Shown: positions 1-7,307 of the stretch, piece after piece
How the letters are laid out: each line of letters starts with the position of its first letter
How positions within the stretch are numbered: the first letter of the stretch is position 1
Assembly (NCBI GenBank): GCA_035528235.1
Contig: DATKZB010000267.1
Coordinates: 1 to 11,454, forward strand
Source: DATKZB01 sp035528235
GTDB taxonomy: Bacteria; Planctomycetota; Phycisphaerae; FEN-1346
Length of the DNA: 11,454 bases
Direction: 5' to 3'
Notes under the pieces: model-generated
Told to the model about the DNA's origin: nothing
Seen by the model: the letters and a program-made list of their open reading frames with translations, nothing else
Databases searched by the model: none
Made by a program: the position numbers and the translations under genes

Positions 1-15
1 GACCGCCATCAGGCT

Positions 16-73
16 GTAGCGCGGGGGTTTATCCCCCGCGGGATCCTGCGCGGGGGATAAACCCCCGCGCTAC
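16..73. repeat. Perfect 25-bp inverted repeat, REP/BIME-like
   Basis: The arm at 16-40 is the exact reverse complement of 49-73, around an 8-base loop. The outer ends read GTAG and CTAC. Each arm is also a hairpin by itself: GCGGGGG, a 5-base TTTAT-type loop, CCCCCGC. A GTAG tetranucleotide followed by a GC-rich hairpin, paired head to head, is the architecture of REP/BIME elements moved by RAYT transposases. That link is inferred; no RAYT gene is in the window. The element lies just beyond the 3' end of the GH78-like gene and could also act as a transcription-blocking hairpin, but no T-run follows it. Confidence 0.75.
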
Positions 74-138
74 GGCGCGTAAGTTTCGTTAATGCAAGAG
101 GTTGCGTTCATTGCGGCGCAACAAGTGGCGTTGTAGTA

Positions 139-3057
139 CTACGCCTGCTCGTCGACGGCGGGCCTGCCGCCGAGGATCTCGACCTCGTCGTCATCGGCCA
201 GGTGCCGGCGATCCAACCGGTAGGGCATGTCGGCGGGGAGCACCGCCCGAATCCTCCGCCTCCGGCGCGCCGGCGCCACGGAGACCTCGACGACACCCTT
301 GGGTGTCCACACGCGGCCGCTCACGCGCCGCAGGTCGCCCGGCATCGGCGCCAGCGAGAGCGGCTCGAAACCCGGTCCGGCCGGCTGGACGCCGAGAATC
401 CATTTGGCCACCAGCGCCGCCGGACTCACCCCGCAGCCGTGACACAGGACCCATGGCGGCAGGCCGTTGTACGGCCCGTCGGCCGGGGCCACCCGCCGGG
501 TCACCACTCGCCGGCCGTCGGGCAGCGGAAAGACCTCCGGCACGGTCGCGAGGCCCGCCTTGGCCATCGCGCCCCAGTACGAGCGGATCATCGCAAGGGC
601 CTGCACCGCATGGCCGCGCTCCAGCAGCGCCGCCAGGGCGAACGACTTGACGTACGGATTCTCGCAGGGCCCCCAGTCGGCCGACTCGGTGCGGTCGTTC
701 GTCCAGAGTTTCGCGAGGATGCGTTCGGCCTGCTCGGCCGTGGCCAGGCCGCCGTAGAGGGCGTAGTAGTTGGTGGAGGCGGCGTGGGCGGCCGACAGGT
801 TGTCGAACAGACGCCCGTCGATGAACAGGCCGCGCGCCTCGTCCCAGAGCCGCTCGCGCGCGAGATTCGCGACGGCGTCGGCCTCGGCCCGGCCGTGGGC
901 AGCCGCGTCGTCGTCACCGATCATCGCCGCCACGTCGGCCGCGCTGCGAAGGGCACGGACCCACAGGGCCTGCCAGGCCGTTACTTCGCCGCGCTTGTCC
1001 ACGGGCGAGTGGTCCACGAAGAGCCACCACGGCGAGCCGGTCCGCTTGGTCTCCAGAAGCCCCAATGAGCCGCGGTGCCCGGCCGTCCACTCCAGGCACT
1101 TCTCGGCCGCGGGGTACAGTTGCTTGGCCAACGCCAGGTCGCCGGTCCACGCGACGTGATCGGCCAGCCAGATGACCCACAGCAGGTTCCAGTCGGGCAC
1201 GGCGTGAACGGTGCCGGCCGGAACGATAGAGCGGAAGAAGCCGTCGGGGCGCTGGTCGGCGGCGAAGGCCCGCAGCGCGGCCTCGCCCAGGTCGGTCCGC
1301 CCGTAGAGCAGCCGCTCGGTCTGGGCGAGTTGGTAGGCGGCCGGAATGCTCTGCTCGGCCTCGCGCGCGGGGCTGCCCTCCAGGACGCGCTGCGTGCAGC
1401 ACCGGACGGTCCGGCCGATGACGGCGAGGGCGTCGGTCAGTTTCCGATCGTCGGTCTCAATGGCCGGCGCCGGCGCGTCGCCGGTCGCATGGACGCCGAC
1501 GCGGTGCACGGCGATGCCCTTGCGTTGGCCGGTCCGCGCGACGAGTTCGAGGTACCGCAGGGCCCGTCGGTTGGCGAACCGCACCACCTGCCGGCCGCCG
1601 CGCAGGATGAGCCGGTCCGCGTGCCGCATGCCCCGCCGGACCGGGGCCACGCGGCGGTCGGCGTCCAGGGCTTCGTCCCAGGCGACGTCGAGCATGGCGC
1701 CGGGCGGGCCGTCGAGATCGAGTTCGAGGTACCCGACGACCTCGTCGCCGAAATCGTAGGTCACGGTCTGGTGGTCGCGGAGCCTCAGGGGTCCTTTTCC
1801 CCTGCCGCCGGTGGCGAGCGCCGCGGCGCCCGGCGGGGGACGCCGGCTCGACGTCCGGTCCTCCCACGCCAACTGGTACGCCGGGTCGGGGAACGTCCGC
1901 TCGTTCGGCCCGGGCACCTCGGGCAGCGCCCCTTTGCCGCACGGGCACAGTTGGTCAATCACGATGTTCCAGTTGACCCAGTCGGAGGACTTCAGGTCGG
2001 GCGAGAAGTCCAGCGGCAGCATCTTGCCGGTGCGGATGTCCTCCATCCGTGCCGCGAACCCCCACGACCGGCCCGGGTCGTAGATGACGATGCCGACGGA
2101 GTTCCAGCCCATGCCCAGGGTCACCTCGGCCGACTCGACGCGGTGCCCCTGGCCTCGATGGATCCCCGTGTAGTGGTCGTGCTCCTCGTCCTCGAGCCAG
2201 TGGACGAACGGCTCGCTGTACCCCTGGCGGATGACCTGGCGATTGTTGAGGTAGACGGCGGCGGCCTCGTCGCAGTCGAAGACCAGGCGGGCCTTCCGGC
2301 TCCGGTGCGAGTGCACGAAGGTGCCGGCGTAAAACTCGCCGTGCGCCGGGTTCGGCACCGCGAACTCGAACGGAATGGCCGTCACGCCCGCCGGCCACTT
2401 CACCCATCCCGACGAGACCAGCCGGGCGGGCACCACGAACGTCTCGGCCAGGCGCGGCGTGGTCCGGTCGCGAATCTGCCGGGGCGGGGCGCCCTTGGGC
2501 AACTCGTGGCGGACCTCGTCGGCCCTGGCCCAGCGCCTATCGACGAAGCCGGCCTCGGTCCAGCCCTGGGGCTCGCGGCGGGTGTCGCGGACTTCGGCGA
2601 ACCCGGCCGTCCAGTAGAGCCGCGGGGCCCGGCGGCTGAAGTCCTCTCCCACCGCCACCCGCCACTGACGGTTTGTGCCGATCGTCGCGCCCTTGCCGCT
2701 CGCGTACGTGACGTCCAGTTGCAGCCACAGCCCGGCCGGCAGGCGCGGCAACCGCGGCATCCCCACGTAATGATTGTGCGCGAGGACCGCGATGACGTTG
2801 GCCCCGCGCCGTAGCGGCAGGTCAACCTCGGTGTAGGCGTCGAGCAGCGGCGCCGACGCCGACGACGGCGTCGGGCCGCATCCGACGTACGTCCCGTTGA
2901 CGTACAGGATATACTCGGAACACGCCGTCACGCGCAGCCGCGCTGCCGCCGGCTGGCCGGCCAGGCTGAACTCACGCCGCGCGCGGAGGTAGCAGTCCTC
3001 GCTGTGACACTCGGTCGCGATCCAGATCCACTTCGCCTTGTCGGTCCGTTTCGCCAT
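139..3057 (-). CDS. Alpha-L-rhamnosidase-like (GH78-type) protein with degenerate active site
   Basis: The product is about 972 residues and looks like a GH78-type glycoside hydrolase. It has N-terminal beta-sandwich modules starting with KWIWI, a helical (alpha/alpha)6 catalytic region from about residue 530 to 860, and a C-terminal beta domain after an LCHG motif near residue 870, matching the family's CHGWSA region. The stretch GSPAREAEQ, with its glutamate at residue 566, aligns with the family motif D-C-P-x-R-E. The general-acid glutamate is kept, but the leading aspartate is glycine and the aspartate seven residues after the glutamate is alanine. Specificity may therefore differ from true rhamnosidases, or activity may be lost. 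I see no signal peptide, so it is probably cytoplasmic. ATG 3057 is preferred over the in-frame GTG at 3069, because the protein from ATG starts close to the conserved tryptophans; neither start has a good Shine-Dalgarno site. It lies 71 bases after the isomerase stop and is probably co-transcribed with it. Family is fairly sure; substrate is unknown. Confidence 0.8.
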   Translation of the reverse strand: MAKRTDKAKWIWIATECHSEDCYLRARREFSLAGQPAAARLRVTACSEYILYVNGTYVGCGPTPSSASAPLLDAYTEVDLPLRRGANVIAVLAHNHYVGMPRLPRLPAGLWLQLDVTYASGKGATIGTNRQWRVAVGEDFSRRAPRLYWTAGFAEVRDTRREPQGWTEAGFVDRRWARADEVRHELPKGAPPRQIRDRTTPRLAETFVVPARLVSSGWVKWPAGVTAIPFEFAVPNPAHGEFYAGTFVHSHRSRKARLVFDCDEAAAVYLNNRQVIRQGYSEPFVHWLEDEEHDHYTGIHRGQGHRVESAEVTLGMGWNSVGIVIYDPGRSWGFAARMEDIRTGKMLPLDFSPDLKSSDWVNWNIVIDQLCPCGKGALPEVPGPNERTFPDPAYQLAWEDRTSSRRPPPGAAALATGGRGKGPLRLRDHQTVTYDFGDEVVGYLELDLDGPPGAMLDVAWDEALDADRRVAPVRRGMRHADRLILRGGRQVVRFANRRALRYLELVARTGQRKGIAVHRVGVHATGDAPAPAIETDDRKLTDALAVIGRTVRCCTQRVLEGSPAREAEQSIPAAYQLAQTERLLYGRTDLGEAALRAFAADQRPDGFFRSIVPAGTVHAVPDWNLLWVIWLADHVAWTGDLALAKQLYPAAEKCLEWTAGHRGSLGLLETKRTGSPWWLFVDHSPVDKRGEVTAWQALWVRALRSAADVAAMIGDDDAAAHGRAEADAVANLARERLWDEARGLFIDGRLFDNLSAAHAASTNYYALYGGLATAEQAERILAKLWTNDRTESADWGPCENPYVKSFALAALLERGHAVQALAMIRSYWGAMAKAGLATVPEVFPLPDGRRVVTRRVAPADGPYNGLPPWVLCHGCGVSPAALVAKWILGVQPAGPGFEPLSLAPMPGDLRRVSGRVWTPKGVVEVSVAPARRRRRIRAVLPADMPYRLDRRHLADDDEVEILGGRPAVDEQA

Positions 3058-3128
3058 GGGGTCGACCACACGCCTGGTGCCGGGCGGTCAGGCAGCGCTG
3101 CAGCCGCCGCGGCGCTGTCCCGCGCCAC

Positions 3129-3935
3129 TCAGGGGGCCAGGTACTGGCGGAGTTTCAGGATGTGCTGCGGCGCCGCCACGTCGGCGTCGGCCAGTTCCGG
3201 ATGCCACGCCTTCTCCCATTCGACCACGAGATACCCGTCGTAACCGCGGCGTTTCAGGGCCGCGACGATCTCCGCCACCGGCAACTCGCCCGCGCCCATC
3301 AGGCACAACGGGTGCCGGCCGTCGGGCAGCGTGAACCCGTCCTTGACGTGCAGGTACCCAATGCGCGGCCACAGGGCGTCGAGCGCCTCCAGGGGCGGCT
3401 CGCCGGTCTCGAACTGGTTCAGCACGTCCCACAGCGCCGCAACGGCCGGATGATCGGCCAGCGCCAGGACCCTGGCCACGGCCGAGGCCCGCGTGAAGGA
3501 GTCGTGCGTCTCCAGACAGAGGCACACGCCGGCCCCGCCGGCGTCGTCGGCGACCGACAGAAGCAGGTCGGCCATGCGGCGCTCGACGGCGGCGCGGTCC
3601 TCGCCCTCGGGTATCGAGCCGCCGAAGACGCGGACCATCGGCGCGCCGAGGTCGTGGGCGAGGTCGATGTACGCCCGGAGCGTGGCGCCGGCGGCCGCCG
3701 GGTCGGCCGAATCCTGGGCCAGTTGGGTGTACGACGTGACGGCGGCGGCTTGAAGGCCGGTGTCGGCAAGAATCCGTACGACCTCGCGCCGCTCGTCCGC
3801 CGACATGGCCGGGTCGACATGCTGGCGGTCCTTGCCGCGCAACTCCACGCCGTCGTAACCCGCCTGGGCGAGCATCGCCGCCAGGTCCCGCAACGGGCGG
3901 TCGATGGCTGCCAGCGTGCTGAAGCCGAGTTTCAT
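3129..3935 (-). CDS. Sugar phosphate isomerase/epimerase-like TIM-barrel protein
   Basis: A 268-residue protein of the xylose-isomerase-like TIM-barrel superfamily (AP endonuclease 2 fold). The start MKLGFSTLA, then YDGVELRG, give the first two strands. The metal-binding residues are visible in order: Glu142 in CLETHD, Asp170 in LWDVLN, His196 in HVKD and Glu239 in VVEWE. These normally hold a divalent metal for aldose-ketose isomerisation or epimerisation of a sugar. The start at 3935 is chosen because AGGAG (3943-3947 on the reverse strand) sits seven bases upstream; an ATG eight codons earlier overlaps that site. It is the first gene of a unit with the GH78-like gene, which suggests that the pair handles a released deoxy- or rare sugar. 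That role is inferred, and the substrate cannot be read from the sequence. Confidence 0.85.
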   Translation of the reverse strand: MKLGFSTLAAIDRPLRDLAAMLAQAGYDGVELRGKDRQHVDPAMSADERREVVRILADTGLQAAAVTSYTQLAQDSADPAAAGATLRAYIDLAHDLGAPMVRVFGGSIPEGEDRAAVERRMADLLLSVADDAGGAGVCLCLETHDSFTRASAVARVLALADHPAVAALWDVLNQFETGEPPLEALDALWPRIGYLHVKDGFTLPDGRHPLCLMGAGELPVAEIVAALKRRGYDGYLVVEWEKAWHPELADADVAAPQHILKLRQYLAP

Positions 3936-3986
3936 GGTGCCGCTCCTCTCGACCGGCATCGGCGGCCCGCGTGGGCGCGAAGCGGC

Positions 3987-4015
3987 AGTCTAGACCGCCC
4001 GCCGCCGAAACTCAA
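3987..4015 (-). promoter_or_regulatory. Candidate sigma70-type promoter for isomerase/GH78 unit
   Basis: On the minus strand TTGAGT (4010-4015) and TAGACT (3987-3992) are separated by exactly 17 bases. Each matches its consensus hexamer at four of six positions. Transcription would start near 3980, about 45 bases before the isomerase ATG. The site lies in the divergent region shared with purM. It is a pattern match only. Confidence 0.4.
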
Positions 4016-4075
4016 GGGAATTGGGACGCCGGGTTCAGCGCGGTACCCGCGGGGCCGTACGTGTTCAGCGTGTGC

Positions 4076-4099
4076 CACGGCCGGTCTTGCCCGGCCGTG
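4076..4099. repeat. 9-bp GC-rich palindrome, probably a dispersed repeat
   Basis: CACGGCCGG at 4076-4084 pairs perfectly with CCGGCCGTG at 4091-4099 across a 6-base loop. It sits in the 277-base divergent region between the isomerase and purM. No T-run follows on either strand, so an intrinsic terminator is unlikely. This style of palindrome recurs in planctomycete intergenic DNA, to my general recollection; only one copy is present here. Confidence 0.45.
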
Positions 4100-4212
4100 C
4101 TCTTGGCATCGGCGCCAGGTCGGGAACACGCCAGCCCGTCGCCGAAAATTCGTGGAGTTGCCGCGCTCGCCCCGATACGATACCGTGCACTCGGAAAGGA
4201 GCCACGGAACCC

Positions 4213-5277
4213 ATGGCCGAAGGTCTGACGTACAAAGCGGCCGGCGTCGACACGGAGGCCGGCGACCAACTCGTCGATGCCATCCGATCGGCCGTCAAGC
4301 GGACCCACGGGCCCCGCGTCGTCGACCTGTACGGCCACTTTGCCGGCGTCTTCAGCCTCGACTACAACGAGCGGATCTTCAAGCACAACTACCGGCGGCC
4401 GCTGCTGGTCTCGGGCACCGACGGCGTGGGCACGAAACTGCGCGTCGCCATCGAGGCCGGACGCCTGCGGACCGTCGGCCAGGACCTCGTGGGCATGTGC
4501 GTCAACGACATCGTGGTCCTGGGGGCCGAGCCGCTCTTCTTCCTGGATTACCTGGCGACGGGCCGCCTGGACCCGCGGGCCCACGCCGAGGCGGTCATCG
4601 GCATTGCCGAGGCGTGCCAGGCGTGCCACTGCGCCCTGCTGGGCGGCGAGACGGCCGAGATGCCCGGCTTCTACGCCCCGGGCGACTTCGACCTGGCCGG
4701 GTTCGCCGTGGGCGTCGTCGAGAAGAGCCGCCTTATCGACGGACGCCGCATCGAGGAAGGCGACGTCGTCCTGGGCCTGGCCTCGAGCGGCCTCCACTCG
4801 AACGGGTACAGCCTGGCCCGGCAGATCGTCTTCGAGGCGGCGGGCCTGAAGGTGGGCGACGAGATGCCCGGCCTGGGCCGGACGGTGGCCGACGAACTGC
4901 TCGAACCGACGCGCCTCTACTCGCCGGCCGTCCTGGCCGTGCTCAACTATTACCGCACGAAGAAGGTCGTCCACGGCATGGCCCACATCACGGGCGGCGG
5001 CCTGCCCGGCAACGTGCCACGCGTCATCCCACCCGGCCTCCGCGCCCGCCTCCGCACCAAGGCCTGGCCGGTACCGCCCGTCTTCGGATGGCTCCAGAAG
5101 GCCGGCAACGTGCCCGAGCCGGAGATGTGGCGCGTCTTCAACATGGGCATCGGTCTCGTGATGATCGTCAGCCCGTTCTACGCCGAGCACATCGCGGCCA
5201 TCCTCCGCAAGGCCGGCGAGACGGTCTACCCCATCGGGAAGATCACGCGAGGCACCGGCGACGTGGTGCTGACGTAG
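4213..5277 (+). CDS. purM: Phosphoribosylformylglycinamidine cyclo-ligase (AIR synthetase)
   Basis: A 354-residue PurM, close to the usual length of about 345. It performs the fifth step of de novo purine synthesis in the cytoplasm, the ATP-dependent ring closure of FGAM to aminoimidazole ribonucleotide. Family motifs occur in order: SGTDGVGTKL at 67-76 (nucleotide and phosphate binding), CVNDI at 96-100, GGETAEMPG at 144-152, SSGLHSNGYSL at 191-201, HITGGG at 258-263 and FNMGIG at 309-314. All key segments are intact. The start is set by AAAGGAG at 4195-4201, about 11 bases before the ATG. It is not in a classical pur operon: the isomerase is divergent on the left and deoC follows 106-112 bases later in the same direction. 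A weak promoter-like pair (TTGCCG 4158, TACCGT 4181) lies upstream. Function is certain at family level. Confidence 0.97.
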   Translation: MAEGLTYKAAGVDTEAGDQLVDAIRSAVKRTHGPRVVDLYGHFAGVFSLDYNERIFKHNYRRPLLVSGTDGVGTKLRVAIEAGRLRTVGQDLVGMCVNDIVVLGAEPLFFLDYLATGRLDPRAHAEAVIGIAEACQACHCALLGGETAEMPGFYAPGDFDLAGFAVGVVEKSRLIDGRRIEEGDVVLGLASSGLHSNGYSLARQIVFEAAGLKVGDEMPGLGRTVADELLEPTRLYSPAVLAVLNYYRTKKVVHGMAHITGGGLPGNVPRVIPPGLRARLRTKAWPVPPVFGWLQKAGNVPEPEMWRVFNMGIGLVMIVSPFYAEHIAAILRKAGETVYPIGKITRGTGDVVLT

Positions 5278-5383
5278 GCCGGGTGGCATGGTTATCCCGG
5301 CGGGTGGCTCTGTTTCGGCCCCCTGTCCCGACTTTTTCGTTTTGCCTTGAACGGCGCCTCCGACCGGGTTAGCCTGGAAGTGT

Positions 5384-6091
5384 ATGGTCATGCCCCACGA
5401 AGTCGGCGTGTTGACGGCTGAAATCCTAGCCAGGTTCATCGACCACACGGTCCTTGCGCCCGACCACGCCGTCGCCGACGTCGAGCAGGCGTGCGACGAC
5501 GCCGTGGCCTGCGGCTTTGCGGCCGTCACGGTGTCGCCGTACGACGTGGGCCGGGTCGCGCGGCGCCTGGCGGGCACCGGCGTGGCGACGGGCGGGACGG
5601 TCGGCATCCCCTTCGGGCACTCGGGCCTTCGGGCCAAGCAGACCGAGGCCCGGACGTGCATCGACGCCGGGGCCGCCGAACTCGACATGGTTCTGAACCT
5701 CGTCGCCATGAAGAGCGGCGCCTACACCGACGCCTACGACGAGATCGCCGCCATCCGGCAGGAGGCCGAGGGCCTCGTCCTGAAGGTCATCCTGGAGTGC
5801 TGTTACCTGACCGACGACGAGAAGGTGCAGGCGTGCCGGCTGTGCCTGGACGCGGGGGTCGACTTCGTGAAGACCTCGACCGGCTTCGGCCCCGGCGGCG
5901 CCACGGCGCACGACGTGGCCCTGATGAAACGGACCGTCGGCGACCGGGCCCGCGTCAAGGCGGCCGGCGGCATCCGCACCTTCAGGCAGGTGGCCGAGAT
6001 GATTGAGGCCGGGGCCGAGCGCATCGGTTCCAGCGCCGGCGTCGGCATCCTGCGCGATTTCCGACTCTGCCAGCAGCGGAAGGTTAACTGA
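5384..6091 (+). CDS. deoC: Deoxyribose-phosphate aldolase
   Basis: A 235-residue class I aldolase that cleaves 2-deoxy-D-ribose 5-phosphate into glyceraldehyde 3-phosphate and acetaldehyde, the last step of deoxynucleoside breakdown. The Schiff-base lysine is Lys163 in VKTSTGFG. The supporting residues are Asp101 in ELDMV and Lys192 in KAAGGIR, so the catalytic set is complete. The length fits the short bacterial DeoC type. Two ATGs are possible, 5384 and 5390; GGAAG at 5376-5380 is better spaced from 5390, so the mature start may be MPHEVG. It is followed after only 6 bases by the uracil-DNA glycosylase gene, which suggests one transcript. No other deo genes (deoA, deoB, deoD) are nearby. 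Confidence 0.95.
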   Translation: MVMPHEVGVLTAEILARFIDHTVLAPDHAVADVEQACDDAVACGFAAVTVSPYDVGRVARRLAGTGVATGGTVGIPFGHSGLRAKQTEARTCIDAGAAELDMVLNLVAMKSGAYTDAYDEIAAIRQEAEGLVLKVILECCYLTDDEKVQACRLCLDAGVDFVKTSTGFGPGGATAHDVALMKRTVGDRARVKAAGGIRTFRQVAEMIEAGAERIGSSAGVGILRDFRLCQQRKVN

Positions 6092-6097
6092 CTCGCC

Positions 6098-7048
6098 ATG
6101 GCCGATCCTCGCCGCGCCTCCAACGCCACGGACCCCAGACAGGACCTTGAGGGCCTCGTCCGGAACCTGCGCCTGCGCCTGGAAGGCGAGAGCCGCTCGG
6201 GCCTGGCCGCCGTGGGCCGCGCCCCCAAGGTGGCCGCGCGGCCGCCCGCCGAACCCGTCGCCCAGGGCAGACAGGACGACGCCGACGCGGCGGCGCCCGA
6301 GCAACGGGCCGCCCAGGCCGTCCGGCGCGAACTCGAGACGGCCGTCGCGGCAGCGCACGAGAGTCCCTCCGAAGACGAGATGCCTCCCGAAGACGAGATG
6401 TCCCGAGCGCCCGCCCCCGCCGTACATGTGAAAGGACCCGGTTTGTTCGACGCCAGCAGCCCCGACCTGGAAGGCGGCGCCAGCCGCGAGGATGCCCTCG
6501 GCCGGATCGTGCAGGAAGTGGCCCAGTGCGACCGGTGCCCCGAACTCGTCGCCGGCCGCACCCACACCGTGCCGGGGCAGGGCAGCCCGTACGCCAAACT
6601 CATGTTCATCGGCGAGGGCCCCGGGGCTGACGAAGACCTCCAGGGACTGGCGTTCGTGGGCCGGGCCGGGCAACTGCTTACCAAGATGATCGCCGCCATC
6701 AACATGACCCGCGAGGAGGTCTTCATCGCCAACATCGTCAAGTGCCGCCCGCCCGCCAACCGCCGGCCGGGACCGGAAGAATGCGCCAACTGTGCCCCGT
6801 ACCTGGCGCGGCAGATCGAGATCATCCGGCCGAAGGTCATCGTGGCGCTGGGCGGCACGGCGGCCCAGTACCTGCTCCAGACACACGACGGCATCACCCG
6901 GCTGCGAGGCCGGTTCTACCCGTACATGGGCACCCAACTCATGCCCACCTTCCACCCCGCCTTTGTGCTCCGCAGTTACACGCCCGACACGCGCAAGAAG
7001 GTGTACGACGATCTTCTGGCGGCCAAGGCCGAACTGACGAAGGCGTGA
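6098..7048 (+). CDS. Uracil-DNA glycosylase, family 4 (4Fe-4S)
   Basis: A 316-residue protein whose last 180 residues form a family 4 uracil-DNA glycosylase, which removes uracil from DNA to start base excision repair. The iron-sulfur cysteines are Cys144, Cys147, Cys216 and Cys232, with the family spacing CxxC and C-x15-C. Motif A is GEGPGADED at 172-180, followed by GRAGQLL, ANIVKCRPP at 211-219 and the motif HPAF with His286. The first 130 residues are a low-complexity acidic, Ala/Arg-rich extension, rarely conserved in this family. It holds an 18-base near-perfect tandem repeat (6365-6400) coding for EDEMP/EDEMS. The gene starts 6 bases after deoC; the nearest purine-rich site, GGAAGG at 6078-6083, is rather distant at 14 bases. 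Start is therefore less certain than function. The extension could be a disordered tether. Confidence 0.93.
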   Translation: MADPRRASNATDPRQDLEGLVRNLRLRLEGESRSGLAAVGRAPKVAARPPAEPVAQGRQDDADAAAPEQRAAQAVRRELETAVAAAHESPSEDEMPPEDEMSRAPAPAVHVKGPGLFDASSPDLEGGASREDALGRIVQEVAQCDRCPELVAGRTHTVPGQGSPYAKLMFIGEGPGADEDLQGLAFVGRAGQLLTKMIAAINMTREEVFIANIVKCRPPANRRPGPEECANCAPYLARQIEIIRPKVIVALGGTAAQYLLQTHDGITRLRGRFYPYMGTQLMPTFHPAFVLRSYTPDTRKKVYDDLLAAKAELTKA

Positions 7049-7078
7049 CACAGGTCGGCTGCCTGCCGCGCGCAACCC

Positions 7079-7121
7079 AAAAAGATGGGCGTCGCCACCA
7101 TGGGGGTGAGTAGCGACGCCC
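7079..7121 (-). terminator. Intrinsic terminator for the downstream lipoprotein gene
   Basis: GGGCGTCGC (7087-7095) and GCGACGCCC (7113-7121) form a 9-bp stem. Inside it CACC and GGTG form a further 4-bp helix, leaving a 4-base AGTA bulge. On the minus strand the stem is followed by ATC and then TTTTT (7083-7079), a typical intrinsic terminator. It lies about 190 bases beyond the stop of the minus-strand lipoprotein gene, so the transcript would carry a long structured tail. On the plus strand the hairpin lies just after the glycosylase stop but has no T-run. Confidence 0.7.
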
Positions 7122-7245
7122 TAGGGCCAAAGGGCGGTCCGGGAAGGACCGCAATAGCCGGACATAAGAAGGGGCGGTTCGGCCCGGCTATCTACCGGTT
7201 AGAACCCCCCTGTCGGAGGGATGTTCCGAAAAATCAGTTTTTTTT
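7087..7245. other. Structured convergent intergenic region, candidate RNA element
   Basis: Between the 3' ends of the glycosylase and lipoprotein genes lie at least three consecutive stems. They are 7087-7095 with 7113-7121 (9 bp), GCGGTCC 7134-7140 with GGACCGC 7146-7152 (7 bp, GGGAA loop), and ATAGCCGG 7154-7161 with CCGGCTAT 7184-7191 (8 bp). A weaker fold at 7202-7226 follows, then T8 at 7238-7245 on the plus strand. That is far more helix than a spacer needs. I do not recognise the family. It could be a structured 3' UTR on the minus strand, an independent small RNA on either strand, or a bidirectional termination zone. Strand is undecided. Confidence 0.35.
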
Positions 7246-7307
7246 GCGCCGGCCCCGCGGAGCACGCCAAACCCCCGCCAAACCGCAGAAAACCGCACCG
7301 GCGGACG

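Noticed and set aside
1075..2814. Long plus-strand open frame (579 codons) antisense to the GH78-like gene
   Set aside because: It lies wholly opposite a conserved protein, has no recognisable domain and a Pro/Arg/Gly-biased composition typical of GC-rich antisense frames.
3058..3069. GTG at 3069 as start of the GH78-like gene
   Set aside because: It adds only four residues without a ribosome binding site; ATG 3057 is simpler, though GTG cannot be excluded.
4158..4186. TTGCCG-N17-TACCGT as a purM promoter
   Set aside because: The -10 box matches only three of six bases and the start would leave a very short leader; kept as a remark only.
5278..5340. Hairpin GCCGGG/CCCGGC after purM with a later T-rich stretch, considered as a terminator
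   Set aside because: The T-run at about 5332 is 30 bases beyond the 6-bp stem, so it does not form an intrinsic terminator.
4012..5709. Long minus-strand open frame (565 codons) opposite purM
   Set aside because: It covers purM and the start of deoC, both with complete catalytic motifs; the antisense product shows no family features.
5426..7075. Long minus-strand open frame (549 codons) opposite deoC and the glycosylase
   Set aside because: Same reasoning: it is antisense to two well-supported genes and of biased composition.
7120..7206. Resemblance of the plus strand to the class I cyclic-di-GMP riboswitch (CCGCAATAGCC, CCGGTTA)
   Set aside because: The similarity is a few short words; the stem order and conserved core do not match, and the site is at convergent 3' ends, not before a gene.
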